Source: an uncultured Micrococcaceae bacterium
GTDB lineage: Bacteria; Actinomycetota; Actinomycetes; Actinomycetales; Micrococcaceae
Assembly (NCBI GenBank): GCA_937896705.1
Contig: CALBOC010000154.1
Span: forward strand, 1 to 24,755
Reading direction: 5' to 3'
Length of the DNA: 24,755 nt
This document shows positions 7,723-15,073 of the stretch, piece after piece. Each line of letters opens with the position of its first letter. Position 1 is the stretch's first letter. Under the pieces are notes generated by a model. It had not been told where the DNA came from. It searched no databases and saw only the letters and a program-made list of their open reading frames with translations. The position numbers and the translations under genes are program-made.

Positions 7723-8393
7723 GGGCGCAGGTTTTTGGGTATTTGGGCGTCGTGGCCGCGCAAGTATTGCGGTTCGACGGGCAACAGGTCATGGCCGCGG
7801 CGCAGGGCCAGGCTGCCGAAGGCTGCGATATCGGCCGCATCTGGGACCGCATCGGTATAGCCGGTCATGCCGTGCAGCACCTCAGGGTACAGGCCTGCAC
7901 CCGCGCCATAGACTGGTAGCTCGGTGACGTCTTGCGGGTCGGTCACGAACGGTCCGTGGAGTCTGCGGGGTTGGCCGCCAATGTTGTCGTAGTGGGCCCA
8001 GTAGACTTCTTTGCGCCGGGCGTCGGTGGCCACGATGAATTCTTCGGCGCCGATCCGGAAGGCTGCAGGTGCCACGCGGTGGGCCAATCCATCGTGGCTG
8101 AGCACCCCGTAGGCCGGGACGTGCCAGGTCTGTGCCAGGGTCTGGGCGGTAATAATACCGGCCCGTAATCCGGTGAACGGTCCCGGCCCGACACCCACGA
8201 AGATCCCGTCGAGGGTCTGCGGGTTGCTGGGATCCAGCCCGGCGTCGGTCAGGACGTCATTGATGAATCCGGCCAGGACTTCAGAATGGTTGCGATGCGA
8301 ATCGGTTGCCCGATGGGCAATGGTCTGGTCGTCACGCAGGATGGCCGCCGAGGCGGTGGCCGAGGTGTCCAGGGCTAAATACGTGGTGGTCAT
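7719..8393 (-). CDS. tsaB: tRNA threonylcarbamoyladenosine biosynthesis protein TsaB
   Basis: TsaB is the non-catalytic ASKHA-fold partner that dimerises with TsaD in the t6A complex. It has 224 residues from the ATG at 8393, giving MTTTYLALDTSATASAAIL. This start overlaps the tsaE stop as ATGA. An ATG five codons upstream is possible but would increase the overlap and has no better ribosome site. Motifs: LALDTSA (phosphate-1 loop), HSEVLAGFINDVL, and GVGPGPFTGLRAGIITAQTLA, the TsaB hallmark. The TsaD metal-binding HxxxH is absent, as expected. The 3' end overlaps rimI as ATGA, so translation of tsaE, tsaB and rimI is probably coupled. Confidence 0.96.
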   Translation of the reverse strand: MTTTYLALDTSATASAAILRDDQTIAHRATDSHRNHSEVLAGFINDVLTDAGLDPSNPQTLDGIFVGVGPGPFTGLRAGIITAQTLAQTWHVPAYGVLSHDGLAHRVAPAAFRIGAEEFIVATDARRKEVYWAHYDNIGGQPRRLHGPFVTDPQDVTELPVYGAGAGLYPEVLHGMTGYTDAVPDAADIAAFGSLALRRGHDLLPVEPQYLRGHDAQIPKNLRP

Positions 8394-8884
8394 AGGTGTC
8401 CTTCCCAACGCGGCCCGTAGCCGGTCAGGATTGCGGTGCGGGGTTCATCGACTGCGTCGTCGGAAAAGTCGGTGACTAATTCGTCGGTGGCGGCGCCGGG
8501 GCGGAGCAACTCGATATCAAGGTAGGAGTCGGTCAGGTCTTCGGCAATGCCGCGTCCCCACTCGATGACCACCACCGAGTCGCTCAGCCAGGTTTCCAGG
8601 TCGAGACTCGTCAGTTCGTCGGCGCCGGTGAGGCGGTAGGCATCGACGTGGACCAGATTGAGCCCGTTACTCGGGTGATTATGGTGCCGGGCCAGCACAA
8701 AGGTGGGCGAGGTAATCGGGGCGGTGATGCCCAGCGCTTGCGCCAGTGCCTGGGTGAAGGTCGTTTTGCCAGCGCCCAGGTCGCCGGTGAGGATGATGAC
8801 GTCACCGGCGCGCAGTTGTGTAGCGACCCGGGCGGCGAGGGCCTGAGTTTCGGCAAGGTCGGCGAGTTCGTAACGGTGTTGCAT
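8390..8884 (-). CDS. tsaE: tRNA threonylcarbamoyladenosine biosynthesis ATPase TsaE
   Basis: TsaE is the P-loop ATPase that resets the TsaB-TsaD complex during t6A synthesis. It has 164 residues from the ATG at 8884, which starts 2 nt after the alr stop and gives MQHRYELADLAETQALAARV. The frame extends upstream, but that would run 90 nt into alr. The Walker A motif GDLGAGKTTFTQALA is near residues 34-48. ITSPTFVLA and LVHVDAYRL are the other TsaE signatures, and VVVIEWGRGIAEDL is the Walker-B-like/Trp motif. The C-terminal 30 residues are acidic and variable. The stop overlaps tsaB as ATGA. Confidence 0.96.
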   Translation of the reverse strand: MQHRYELADLAETQALAARVATQLRAGDVIILTGDLGAGKTTFTQALAQALGITAPITSPTFVLARHHNHPSNGLNLVHVDAYRLTGADELTSLDLETWLSDSVVVIEWGRGIAEDLTDSYLDIELLRPGAATDELVTDFSDDAVDEPRTAILTGYGPRWEGHL

Positions 8885-8886
8885 GA

Positions 8887-10038
8887 TTAGATCCAGGGTT
8901 TGTGGATGCGGGGCACGCGTGCCCCGATGCGGGTGACGAGTTCGTAGTTGATCGTGCCGGCGGCTATCGCCCACGCATCGGAGGTGAGCCCAGATTTCGG
9001 GCCGAACAGTTCCACGGGCGCTCCGACGGGGGCGGTAAGTTCATCGTCGCGGTCGGTGTTAAGATCCACGACAAACTGGTCCATGGCGATGCGTCCGGCC
9101 ACCCGGTAGTAGTTGCCATCAATCCACACGGGCGCGCCTTCAGCGATGCGTGGCACCCCGTCGGCATATCCGCATGGGACCAGCGCGAGCCGCGTGGGCG
9201 TCTGGCACCGGTAGGCGTACCCGTAGGACACCCCGGTGCCTTCATCGGCGGGTTTATTATTGGCCACGGTGGTGCCAAAGCTCATCACTTGGCGCAGCCC
9301 GAGGTCTTCGGGGGTGCGTTCGGCAAACGGACTCAACCCATAGATCGCGACCCCGGCGCGGACCATATCCAGGTGGGTATCAGGCCGTGACAGCAGTGCC
9401 GGTGAATTGGCTACGTGGCGGACGTCGACGGTCAGGCCGTGTTTGCGGGCGGTCTCCACGGCCTGGTGGTAGGCGGCGAGTTGTTCATCGACGGCGGCTT
9501 CTCCGTCGGGGTCATCGGCGGTGGCGAAGTGGGTGAACACGCCCACGACCCGCACGATGCCGGTCTGTTGCAGTTCGGATGCGCGTTTGCACAAGTCATC
9601 CCATTGTTCGGGGGCGGCACCGTTGCGTGACAGTCCGGTGTCGATTTTGAGGTGGATCCGGGCGGGCAGATCTGCGGCGCGGGCGGCTTCGGCGACCATT
9701 TCAATTTCTGGGCCGGACACTCCGATGTCGATGTTGTGCTCAATGGCTGCTTGAAACGGTGTGCGGATGGTGTGAAGCCAGGCCAAAAGGGGCGCGGTGA
9801 TGCCGGCTTCGCGTAACTCGAGAGCTTCTCGAATGTGGGCGGTGCCGATCCAGGTGGCTCCGGCAGCGACCGCGGTTTGGGCCACTTCAACCGCGCCGTG
9901 GCCGTACCCATCGGCTTTGACCACGGCCATCACCTGGGCGGGTTTGACCCAGCGGGCGATGGTTTCGATGTTGTGTGCAAGCGCTGAGTGATCGATTGTG
10001 ACCCAACGCTCTGGTTCTGCGGTCCAGGAAGTAGCCAT
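8887..10038 (-). CDS. alr: Alanine racemase
   Basis: Alr is a PLP-dependent cytoplasmic enzyme that interconverts L- and D-alanine for peptidoglycan precursors. It has 383 residues, typical of Alr. The PLP lysine is Lys41 in AVVKADGYGHG, and the opposing catalytic tyrosine is Tyr272 in GVSYGYAYR. HLKIDTGLSRNG, VFTHFATAD and the C-terminal VGAPVELFG and NYELVTRIGARVPR segments are all conserved. The ATG at 10038 lies 9 nt after the nnrDE stop; the upstream ribosome site is weak, so translational coupling is likely. It sits next to the NAD(P)HX repair gene, the usual actinobacterial arrangement. Confidence 0.97.
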   Translation of the reverse strand: MATSWTAEPERWVTIDHSALAHNIETIARWVKPAQVMAVVKADGYGHGAVEVAQTAVAAGATWIGTAHIREALELREAGITAPLLAWLHTIRTPFQAAIEHNIDIGVSGPEIEMVAEAARAADLPARIHLKIDTGLSRNGAAPEQWDDLCKRASELQQTGIVRVVGVFTHFATADDPDGEAAVDEQLAAYHQAVETARKHGLTVDVRHVANSPALLSRPDTHLDMVRAGVAIYGLSPFAERTPEDLGLRQVMSFGTTVANNKPADEGTGVSYGYAYRCQTPTRLALVPCGYADGVPRIAEGAPVWIDGNYYRVAGRIAMDQFVVDLNTDRDDELTAPVGAPVELFGPKSGLTSDAWAIAAGTINYELVTRIGARVPRIHKPWI

Positions 10039-10047
10039 AATGTTCTA

Positions 10048-11544
10048 TTATTCCAGACCCAGCAGCTTTGCCTGGCGGATGTAGTCCGCCAACTTCGAGA
10101 CCACGACCCCGCCGTCAGCTGCTGCCAGCTGTCCGGCCATCGAATGCAATCGGACTCCTGCGCTCAGGAGGCCAAAGACCCGATCCGAGGCTGCAGGGTC
10201 GTCGGGGTCTAGGGTGGACAATCCGGCGCCCAGAATGCCGGCCAGGGTGTCGCCGGTGCCGGCCGTGGCGAGTTCGGCGGTGTAGGGCGGGTGTAGGCTG
10301 CGTTGCCCGGTGGGCCCAAAGACGTAGGTGGTCGCAGATTTCAGCACCACCCACACCCCAAACCGGTGGGCGAACGCTTCGGCTTGGACTGTCACGTCCT
10401 GTCCGGTCAGATCGGGGGTGAGACGTCGCATCAAGCGCTGCATCTCTCCCACGTGTGGCGTCAGGACCATTGCGGCATAATCAGCTTCGAAATGTTGGGG
10501 CTCTAAAACATCCAGGCCCGAGGCATCCACGAGTACCGGCAGCTGCTGTTGGGCACCGGTCTGTAGCGCCGTGGTAGCGGAATGTTGGCCACGCACCGTG
10601 GTACCAAGACCGGGACCGATGACTAATGCGGTGGCTTTGGGCGTGATGGTGTCTTCGACCACTGCTTGTGGGGTGGCGGCTATTACCTGGTCGGTAACCA
10701 CCCTGCCACGCGGTGGTTCTGCGACCAAGCTCAGGTACCCCACGCCGGTAGCGGTGGCCGCCTGGGCGACCAGGACCGCGGCGCCTGGGTATTCCGGCGA
10801 GCCCGCCACAACACTGAGCACGCCTCGAGAATATTTATGCGCATCCCACCGCGGGGCACCATAATAGTGCCCCACATCGGTCTGTTCGGCAATCCACCAG
10901 GGGGTGGTGACAGCCGCGAGTTCTGGACCGATGCCAATATCAATGACGTACACCTGGCCGGCATGGTGGGCGCCAGCACCGGCAAGGAGTCCGACTTTGG
11001 GGCCGCCAAAAGTCACGGTCAGATCCGCTGACAGGCTCGTTCCCGGAATGTCTCCGGTGTCGGCGTGCACCCCCGAAGGGATGTCACACGCGATGATGCC
11101 TGCGGTATCTGGAATGTGCAGATTACGGTCTGCTAAATAGGTCGATATATCGAAGGTGCCGCTAAATCCGGTACCGAAGACCCCGTCCAGGACGACATCC
11201 GTTGCGGGATCAAGGTGGGTCGTGAACCGTCCGCCAGCCTTGCCAAATGCTGCACGGGCGGCAGAGTGGAGCTGGTCTTGGTCAGTGGCGATCGGCACGG
11301 CTGCGGTTTGCACCCCTCGGGCGGCGAGAAAGCTCAGGGCCCACAGGGTGTCGCCCCCGTTGTTGCCTTTGCCGACCAAGCCTAGGACGCGGCTGCCATA
11401 TATCCGGCCGCGGTCGCGCAGAAAGTTTAGCGTGTGGTGTGCCAGACCCCAGGCCGCGGTGCGCATCAGGGTGGGGCCTTCACCGGCTGCCAGCCGTGGC
11501 TGTTCAGCCTCGCGGATTTGGGTCCCGGTGTAGCAGCGGTACAT
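10048..11544 (-). CDS. nnrD: Bifunctional NAD(P)H-hydrate epimerase / ADP-dependent dehydratase
   Basis: This metabolite-repair enzyme restores damaged NADHX/NADPHX. The N-terminal half (about residues 1-215, YjeF_N fold) epimerises the R and S forms, and the C-terminal half (about 225-495, ribokinase-like fold) dehydrates the S form using ADP. There are 498 residues from the ATG at 11544, giving [15 protein letters not shown]. This start shares a base with the acpS stop (TAATG); the open frame upstream would overlap acpS entirely. Landmarks are VGKGNNGGDTLWA in the epimerase; LVIGPGLGTTVRG, VLTPHVGEMQRL and the catalytic-loop motif ATAGTGDTLAGILGAGL in the dehydratase. In the GTGD motif, the Asp is the catalytic residue of the kinase-like fold. 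Confidence 0.95.
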   Translation of the reverse strand: MYRCYTGTQIREAEQPRLAAGEGPTLMRTAAWGLAHHTLNFLRDRGRIYGSRVLGLVGKGNNGGDTLWALSFLAARGVQTAAVPIATDQDQLHSAARAAFGKAGGRFTTHLDPATDVVLDGVFGTGFSGTFDISTYLADRNLHIPDTAGIIACDIPSGVHADTGDIPGTSLSADLTVTFGGPKVGLLAGAGAHHAGQVYVIDIGIGPELAAVTTPWWIAEQTDVGHYYGAPRWDAHKYSRGVLSVVAGSPEYPGAAVLVAQAATATGVGYLSLVAEPPRGRVVTDQVIAATPQAVVEDTITPKATALVIGPGLGTTVRGQHSATTALQTGAQQQLPVLVDASGLDVLEPQHFEADYAAMVLTPHVGEMQRLMRRLTPDLTGQDVTVQAEAFAHRFGVWVVLKSATTYVFGPTGQRSLHPPYTAELATAGTGDTLAGILGAGLSTLDPDDPAASDRVFGLLSAGVRLHSMAGQLAAADGGVVVSKLADYIRQAKLLGLE

Positions 11545-11894
11545 TAGCCCTCGGCGACGACCATGGCCGTTGCCCAGCCACCGTCGTGCGATAGCGACAA
11601 ATGCCACCGACGGACACCTTTTGCCGCGGCGATATCGGCCACGGTGCCGGTTACCACCACATAGGGCACGCCGGAGGCTTCCCGACCGATCTGGCAGTGT
11701 TGCCAATTCATCCCGGCTGGTGCAGAAAGTGCTTTTGCGACGGCTTCTTTTGCTGCGAATCGTGCGGCCAGGGACTGGAGACTCAGGTGCCGTTCTGCGG
11801 GAGTAAATAAGCGTTCACGCAGTTTTGGGGTGCGCTCCAGCTGTCGCTCGAAGCGCGCAATGTCAACCATGTCCACACCAATGCCGATGATCAT
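11544..11894 (-). CDS. acpS: Holo-[acyl-carrier-protein] synthase AcpS
   Basis: AcpS transfers 4'-phosphopantetheine from CoA to the serine of acyl carrier protein, activating it for fatty acid synthesis. It has 116 residues from the ATG at 11894, giving [19 protein letters not shown]. This start overlaps the rarD stop as ATGA, which selects it over codons further upstream in the same frame. Mg2+ ligands are Asp8 (GIGVDMVD) and Glu50 in the signature [28 protein letters not shown] closes the fold. The length is standard for AcpS. The stop overlaps the nnrDE start as TAATG. Confidence 0.96.
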   Translation of the reverse strand: MIIGIGVDMVDIARFERQLERTPKLRERLFTPAERHLSLQSLAARFAAKEAVAKALSAPAGMNWQHCQIGREASGVPYVVVTGTVADIAAAKGVRRWHLSLSHDGGWATAMVVAEG

Positions 11895-12883
11895 GATTCG
11901 TAGTCTACCTTTTCTTGACGAGGGGTTTGTGATGTGTGGATTCGTAACTTCGGGTTCTGGCGCATCCGCCGCAGCGCGTCCAGACTCAAGATAATGACCG
12001 CCACCCACACCAGAATAAAGCCGATCCAGCGGCCCGTCGACATTGGCTCATTAAAGACGAAATACCCGAAAATGAACTGTGCGATGGGGGCAATGTACTG
12101 AAACATGCCCACGGTAGACAACGGCAGTCGTGCTGCCGCCCCGGCAAATAATAGCAACGGCACGACCGTGACAATCCCCACGACCGGCAGGGTCACGGAT
12201 TGCACGGTGTCGAAGGTTTCAAATACCCCTATCCCACCGGCTGTCCCGAGCAACCCCATCGAGGCCAGCACCAGCCAGATACTCGAAGGAATGCTCAGCC
12301 ACATGGTCTCCACGGTCAATCCGGTGACCGAATCGACCGACGGACCGGTCTTATTTTTGACCAGGCCGTAGAACGCGAACGAAAACGCCAGCGCCAGCGA
12401 TACCCATGGCAGGCCACCATAATCAACCGTTAGCACCACGACGGCTACCAAGGAGACCGCCAAGGCTGCCCACTGCAACGGCCGCAACCGTTCTTTGAGA
12501 ATGACCACGCCCAGCACGATGGTCACCACCGGGTTAATGAAGTACCCCAGGGAGACTTCCAACACGCGGTGGGTGGCCACCCCGTAGATATAGAGCCCCC
12601 AATTCACCGCAATCAGGTGGCCGGCCAGAATCAGCAGCAGATGATCGCGACGCGATCTCAGCACGGTCGCCAGGCGGCGCCACGCTCCTCGCATCACGAA
12701 CACCACGATCACGGTGATCACCAGTGCCAGCACGATCCGCCAGGCTAAGAGATCCACCGGGTTTGGCGTCATGTAGTAGGCAAACAGCAGCGGGAGTATC
12801 CCCCACAAAAAGTAGGCTAAAAACGCTTGGATATAGCCGCTGTTGCGCGCTGGTTGCACGGCCTGTTGGTGAGCACTGGTCAC
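11891..12883 (-). CDS. rarD: EamA-family transporter RarD
   Basis: This is a 330-residue, ten-helix drug/metabolite transporter of the RarD type; substrates of this subgroup are not established. The opening [22 protein letters not shown] is diagnostic of RarD, and [29 protein letters not shown] is the conserved end of the first EamA repeat. The second repeat ends with [22 protein letters not shown]. The GTG start at 12883 has AAGGGGG about 5 nt upstream. It is first in the run that continues with acpS (ATGA overlap), so the acpS-to-tsaD genes may depend on the promoter in the 80-nt gap shared with coaA. The C-terminal 25 residues are basic and cytosolic. Confidence 0.92.
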   Translation of the reverse strand: MTSAHQQAVQPARNSGYIQAFLAYFLWGILPLLFAYYMTPNPVDLLAWRIVLALVITVIVVFVMRGAWRRLATVLRSRRDHLLLILAGHLIAVNWGLYIYGVATHRVLEVSLGYFINPVVTIVLGVVILKERLRPLQWAALAVSLVAVVVLTVDYGGLPWVSLALAFSFAFYGLVKNKTGPSVDSVTGLTVETMWLSIPSSIWLVLASMGLLGTAGGIGVFETFDTVQSVTLPVVGIVTVVPLLLFAGAAARLPLSTVGMFQYIAPIAQFIFGYFVFNEPMSTGRWIGFILVWVAVIILSLDALRRMRQNPKLRIHTSQTPRQEKVDYES

Positions 12884-12915
12884 CGGTCCCCCTTGGTATT
12901 CGCTTATCTTTTGGC

Positions 12916-12944
12916 TTGCCGGTAGCTAAGCTGGTCCCTAAGAT
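12916..12944 (+). promoter_or_regulatory. Candidate sigma-70-type promoter of coaA
   Basis: TTGCCG at 12916-12921 and TAAGAT at 12939-12944 are separated by 17 bp. Transcription would start near 12951, about 13 nt before the coaA ATG. There is no Shine-Dalgarno sequence in that leader, which fits a nearly leaderless message. The minus-strand rarD promoter must lie in the same 80-nt gap, but I could not pick it. Confidence 0.5.
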
Positions 12945-12963
12945 TTGTTAACTAACCGCTCTC

Positions 12964-14040
12964 ATGAGCCATAATGAAAAGGTGACTTTCCACATTAACG
13001 ATGCGCCGCGCCCTCAACCGAGCACTCCGAATGCACCGCATACGCCGGTGAGCCCGGTGACCGAGCCCATCAGCTTTGTGGGTTCACCCCCGGTCGAGCC
13101 GCAGTACACGTACTCGCCGTTCATTGAACTCGACCGATCTACCTGGTCCAGACTAGCCCACGAGTTAGAACAGCCCTTCGACCAGTCTGACGTCGAACGG
13201 CTTCGCGGTTTGGGTGACAAATTGTCTCTGACCGAGGTCGCCGAAGTGTATTTACCGCTATCTCGGTTGCTGAGTATTTATGTCGATGCCACGGGCAAAC
13301 TGCGCGAAGCCGCCAATAAGTTTTTAGGCGAAAGTACGCGCCGAACCCCATTTGTTATCGGCGTTGCCGGGTCCGTGGCCGTCGGTAAATCAACCAGCGC
13401 TCGCGTGCTGCAGGAAATGTTGCGGCGCTGGCCGAATACCCCGCGGGTAGAGCTGGTTACCACCGATGGTTTTTTGTATCCCAATGCCGAACTGCGCCGT
13501 CGGGGTCTGATGGAACGCAAGGGGTTTCCGGAGTCCTTTGATCGTCGTCGGCTGCTGCGTTTTGTCTCAGATGTGAAATCCGGGGTACCCGAGGTCCGAG
13601 CTCCGATGTATTCACACTTGACCTATGACATCGTGCCAAATCAACAGATTGTGGTGCGTCGTCCAGATGTGCTCATTGTCGAAGGCCTGAACGTGTTGGC
13701 CCCACCCCGGCCGCGATCGGATGGCACCTCTGGGCTGTCCGTATCGGATTTCTTCGATTACTCGGTGTATGTGGATGCCTCGTATGACGCGGTTCGCAAA
13801 TGGTATGTCAACCGCTTCATGGAGTTACGTTCGGGTGCTTTTGCTAACCCGGATTCGTATTTCCACCGGTACTCCGGGCTCAGCGATGAGGAGGCTATCA
13901 AGACCGCAACGGGCATTTGGGACCGGATTAACGGTCCAAACCTCGTGCAAAACGTTCTGCCCACCAGGGGCCGAGCAAAACTAGTCTTGACAAAAAACGA
14001 AGATCATCACGTCAAGCGCGTTCTGATGAGGAAAATATAG
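12964..14040 (+). CDS. coaA: Type I pantothenate kinase CoaA
   Basis: CoaA phosphorylates pantothenate, the first and usually rate-controlling step of coenzyme A synthesis. It has 358 residues. The Walker A motif [12 protein letters not shown] is at 133-144. [42 protein letters not shown] and [17 protein letters not shown] follow the family order through to the normal C-terminal RKI. The first 50 residues are a proline-rich, probably disordered extension not present in the roughly 315-residue Escherichia coli enzyme; similarity starts at [11 protein letters not shown]. The ATG at 12964 lacks a ribosome site but sits just downstream of a good promoter candidate. A start inside the extension cannot be excluded. 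The product feeds CoA to AcpS, encoded on the opposite strand. Confidence 0.95.
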   Translation: MSHNEKVTFHINDAPRPQPSTPNAPHTPVSPVTEPISFVGSPPVEPQYTYSPFIELDRSTWSRLAHELEQPFDQSDVERLRGLGDKLSLTEVAEVYLPLSRLLSIYVDATGKLREAANKFLGESTRRTPFVIGVAGSVAVGKSTSARVLQEMLRRWPNTPRVELVTTDGFLYPNAELRRRGLMERKGFPESFDRRRLLRFVSDVKSGVPEVRAPMYSHLTYDIVPNQQIVVRRPDVLIVEGLNVLAPPRPRSDGTSGLSVSDFFDYSVYVDASYDAVRKWYVNRFMELRSGAFANPDSYFHRYSGLSDEEAIKTATGIWDRINGPNLVQNVLPTRGRAKLVLTKNEDHHVKRVLMRKI

Positions 14041-14042
14041 GA

Positions 14043-14283
14043 GATTATCTCCCGGCAGACTTGGTAGAGCAGTTATTTGCGGCAGCTCGAGCCGATGGCG
14101 TTGCGTTGAGGATTATTTCTGCCTACCGGTCTTTTGAGTACCAGCAAGAGCTGTATGAAGGGTAAGCGGCGCGACACGGCACCGATCGTGGACACCCCCG
14201 ACGGGGCCCACACTCTGCGCGAAAGCTTCGGGGATACGCTAGCCGCCCGGTGGCTGGCTGAACACGCGGATGATTCTGGATGG
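14043..14283 (+). pseudogene. Decayed VanY-type D-alanyl-D-alanine carboxypeptidase fragment
   Basis: Two pieces of a VanY-family peptidase survive in different frames. Positions 14043-14162 encode 40 residues ending ALRIISAYRSFEYQQELYEG, which matches the VanY segment around the S-x-YRS-x-x-x-Q motif; TAA follows at 14163. In another frame, about 14167-14283, TLRESFGDTLAARWLAEHAD matches the region after the zinc site (typically a CFGDTxxGxWLAEHA-like sequence). The middle, which should carry the zinc-binding SxHxxGxAxD motif, is missing, as are the signal peptide and the C-terminal His region. No start or ribosome site is evident. The remnant begins 3 nt after the coaA stop. An intact enzyme would trim D-Ala from peptidoglycan stem peptides; this one cannot. 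Identification is by recalled family motifs. Confidence 0.75.
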
Positions 14284-14378
14284 GCCGGGGGTAGCGGAAA
14301 CCGAGTTTGGTCTCATTTCGGCACCGGACTACACACCATAACGTCAAGTCAGGGGCGTGGCTGACGGGGCCATGACCT

Positions 14379-14384
14379 TATACT
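14379..14384 (+). promoter_or_regulatory. Candidate -10 element for a leaderless mscL transcript
   Basis: TATACT ends 6 nt before the mscL ATG, so a transcript starting 7 nt after the hexamer would begin exactly at the A of ATG (14391). There is no ribosome site upstream of the ATG, which is consistent with leaderless translation, common in actinobacteria. The -35 region is poor (no TTGACA-like hexamer at 17 bp). Confidence 0.5.
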
Positions 14385-14390
14385 GACACC

Positions 14391-14780
14391 ATGCTCAAAG
14401 GATTCAAAGATTTTCTTGCCCAAGGCAACGCTATGGACCTGGCAGTGGCGGTCATTATCGGTGCTGCTTTCACTCAGGTCGTGACTGCACTCACCGATGC
14501 TGTCCTCATGCCGTTGATTTCTGCGCTGGTTGGGTCGCCGAACTTTGATGAGTTCGCAAAAATTACCATTAACGGCAATGAGATCGCTTTCGGTGTGTTA
14601 CTCACCGCTATTGTGAACTTCTTACTGGTCGCCGCAGCCGTGTATTTCGCCATCGTCACTCCGATGAATAAACTTCTGGCGCTGCGTCGCCACGAGGCGG
14701 AAGACGAAGAGGAAACCCCCGAAGACATCGCCTTATTGCGCGAGATTCGCGACGCGTTGGCGAACCAGTCGCGCCCCTAG
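14391..14780 (+). CDS. mscL: Large-conductance mechanosensitive channel MscL
   Basis: MscL is a homopentameric membrane channel that opens under high membrane tension and releases solutes during osmotic downshock. It has 129 residues, normal for MscL. The N-terminal amphipathic helix MLKGFKDFLAQGN leads into TM1 (AMDLAVAVIIGAAFTQVVTALTDAVLMPLISAL) with the tight-packing glycine/alanine pattern. A short extracellular loop follows, then TM2 (FGVLLTAIVNFLLVAAAVYFAIV), the cytosolic MNKLLAL segment and an acidic C-terminal helix. The ATG at 14391 has no ribosome site, and a -10 hexamer sits directly upstream. The stop overlaps the stop of the convergent small membrane protein gene within CTAG. 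Confidence 0.97.
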   Translation: MLKGFKDFLAQGNAMDLAVAVIIGAAFTQVVTALTDAVLMPLISALVGSPNFDEFAKITINGNEIAFGVLLTAIVNFLLVAAAVYFAIVTPMNKLLALRRHEAEDEEETPEDIALLREIRDALANQSRP

Positions 14781-15073
14781 CCCGACAGATCAGGAATGCA
14801 CGGCAACCAATTGTAGGGCGGATTTTCACACTGCGGGATAGCCATGAGGCCCACGGCGATTCCAGCGGCTACCAGCCCGGCGAGCACGATAATGACAAAG
14901 ACGATCCACCGTCGTGCCCCAAGATTTTCTGGCGGAACAGCTGAGACCGCAGCGGGGTCATGTCCGGCTAACACGTTGGCTTCACGATGGAATTCATCCG
15001 CGTCGCGCCGATAATAGCCCTCGACGCGACGCTCGGGATCTTCGGGTGGTTTCGGATTCGCGGAAGAACTCAC
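14777..15073 (-). CDS. Small single-pass membrane protein, function unknown
   Basis: This 98-residue protein is not one I recognise. Residues 1-54 are hydrophilic and charged, with [18 protein letters not shown] in the middle. Residues 56-78 ([23 protein letters not shown]) form one transmembrane helix. The last 20 residues are short, proline-rich and carry two cysteines (Cys82 and Cys92) that would lie outside the cell if the N-terminus is cytosolic; a disulfide is possible. The GTG start at 15073 overlaps the glmM stop as GTGA, implying translational coupling and confirming this is a real gene. Its stop interlocks with the convergent mscL stop. Coupling to glmM suggests a link to cell-envelope growth, but that is only inference from position. 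Confidence 0.75.
   Translation of the reverse strand: MSSSANPKPPEDPERRVEGYYRRDADEFHREANVLAGHDPAAVSAVPPENLGARRWIVFVIIVLAGLVAAGIAVGLMAIPQCENPPYNWLPCIPDLSG

Noticed and set aside
12921..12945. Iron-box-like TAGCTAAGCT...CCTAA sequence between rarD and coaA.
   Set aside because: The spacing of the two halves does not fit the 19-bp DtxR/IdeR consensus.
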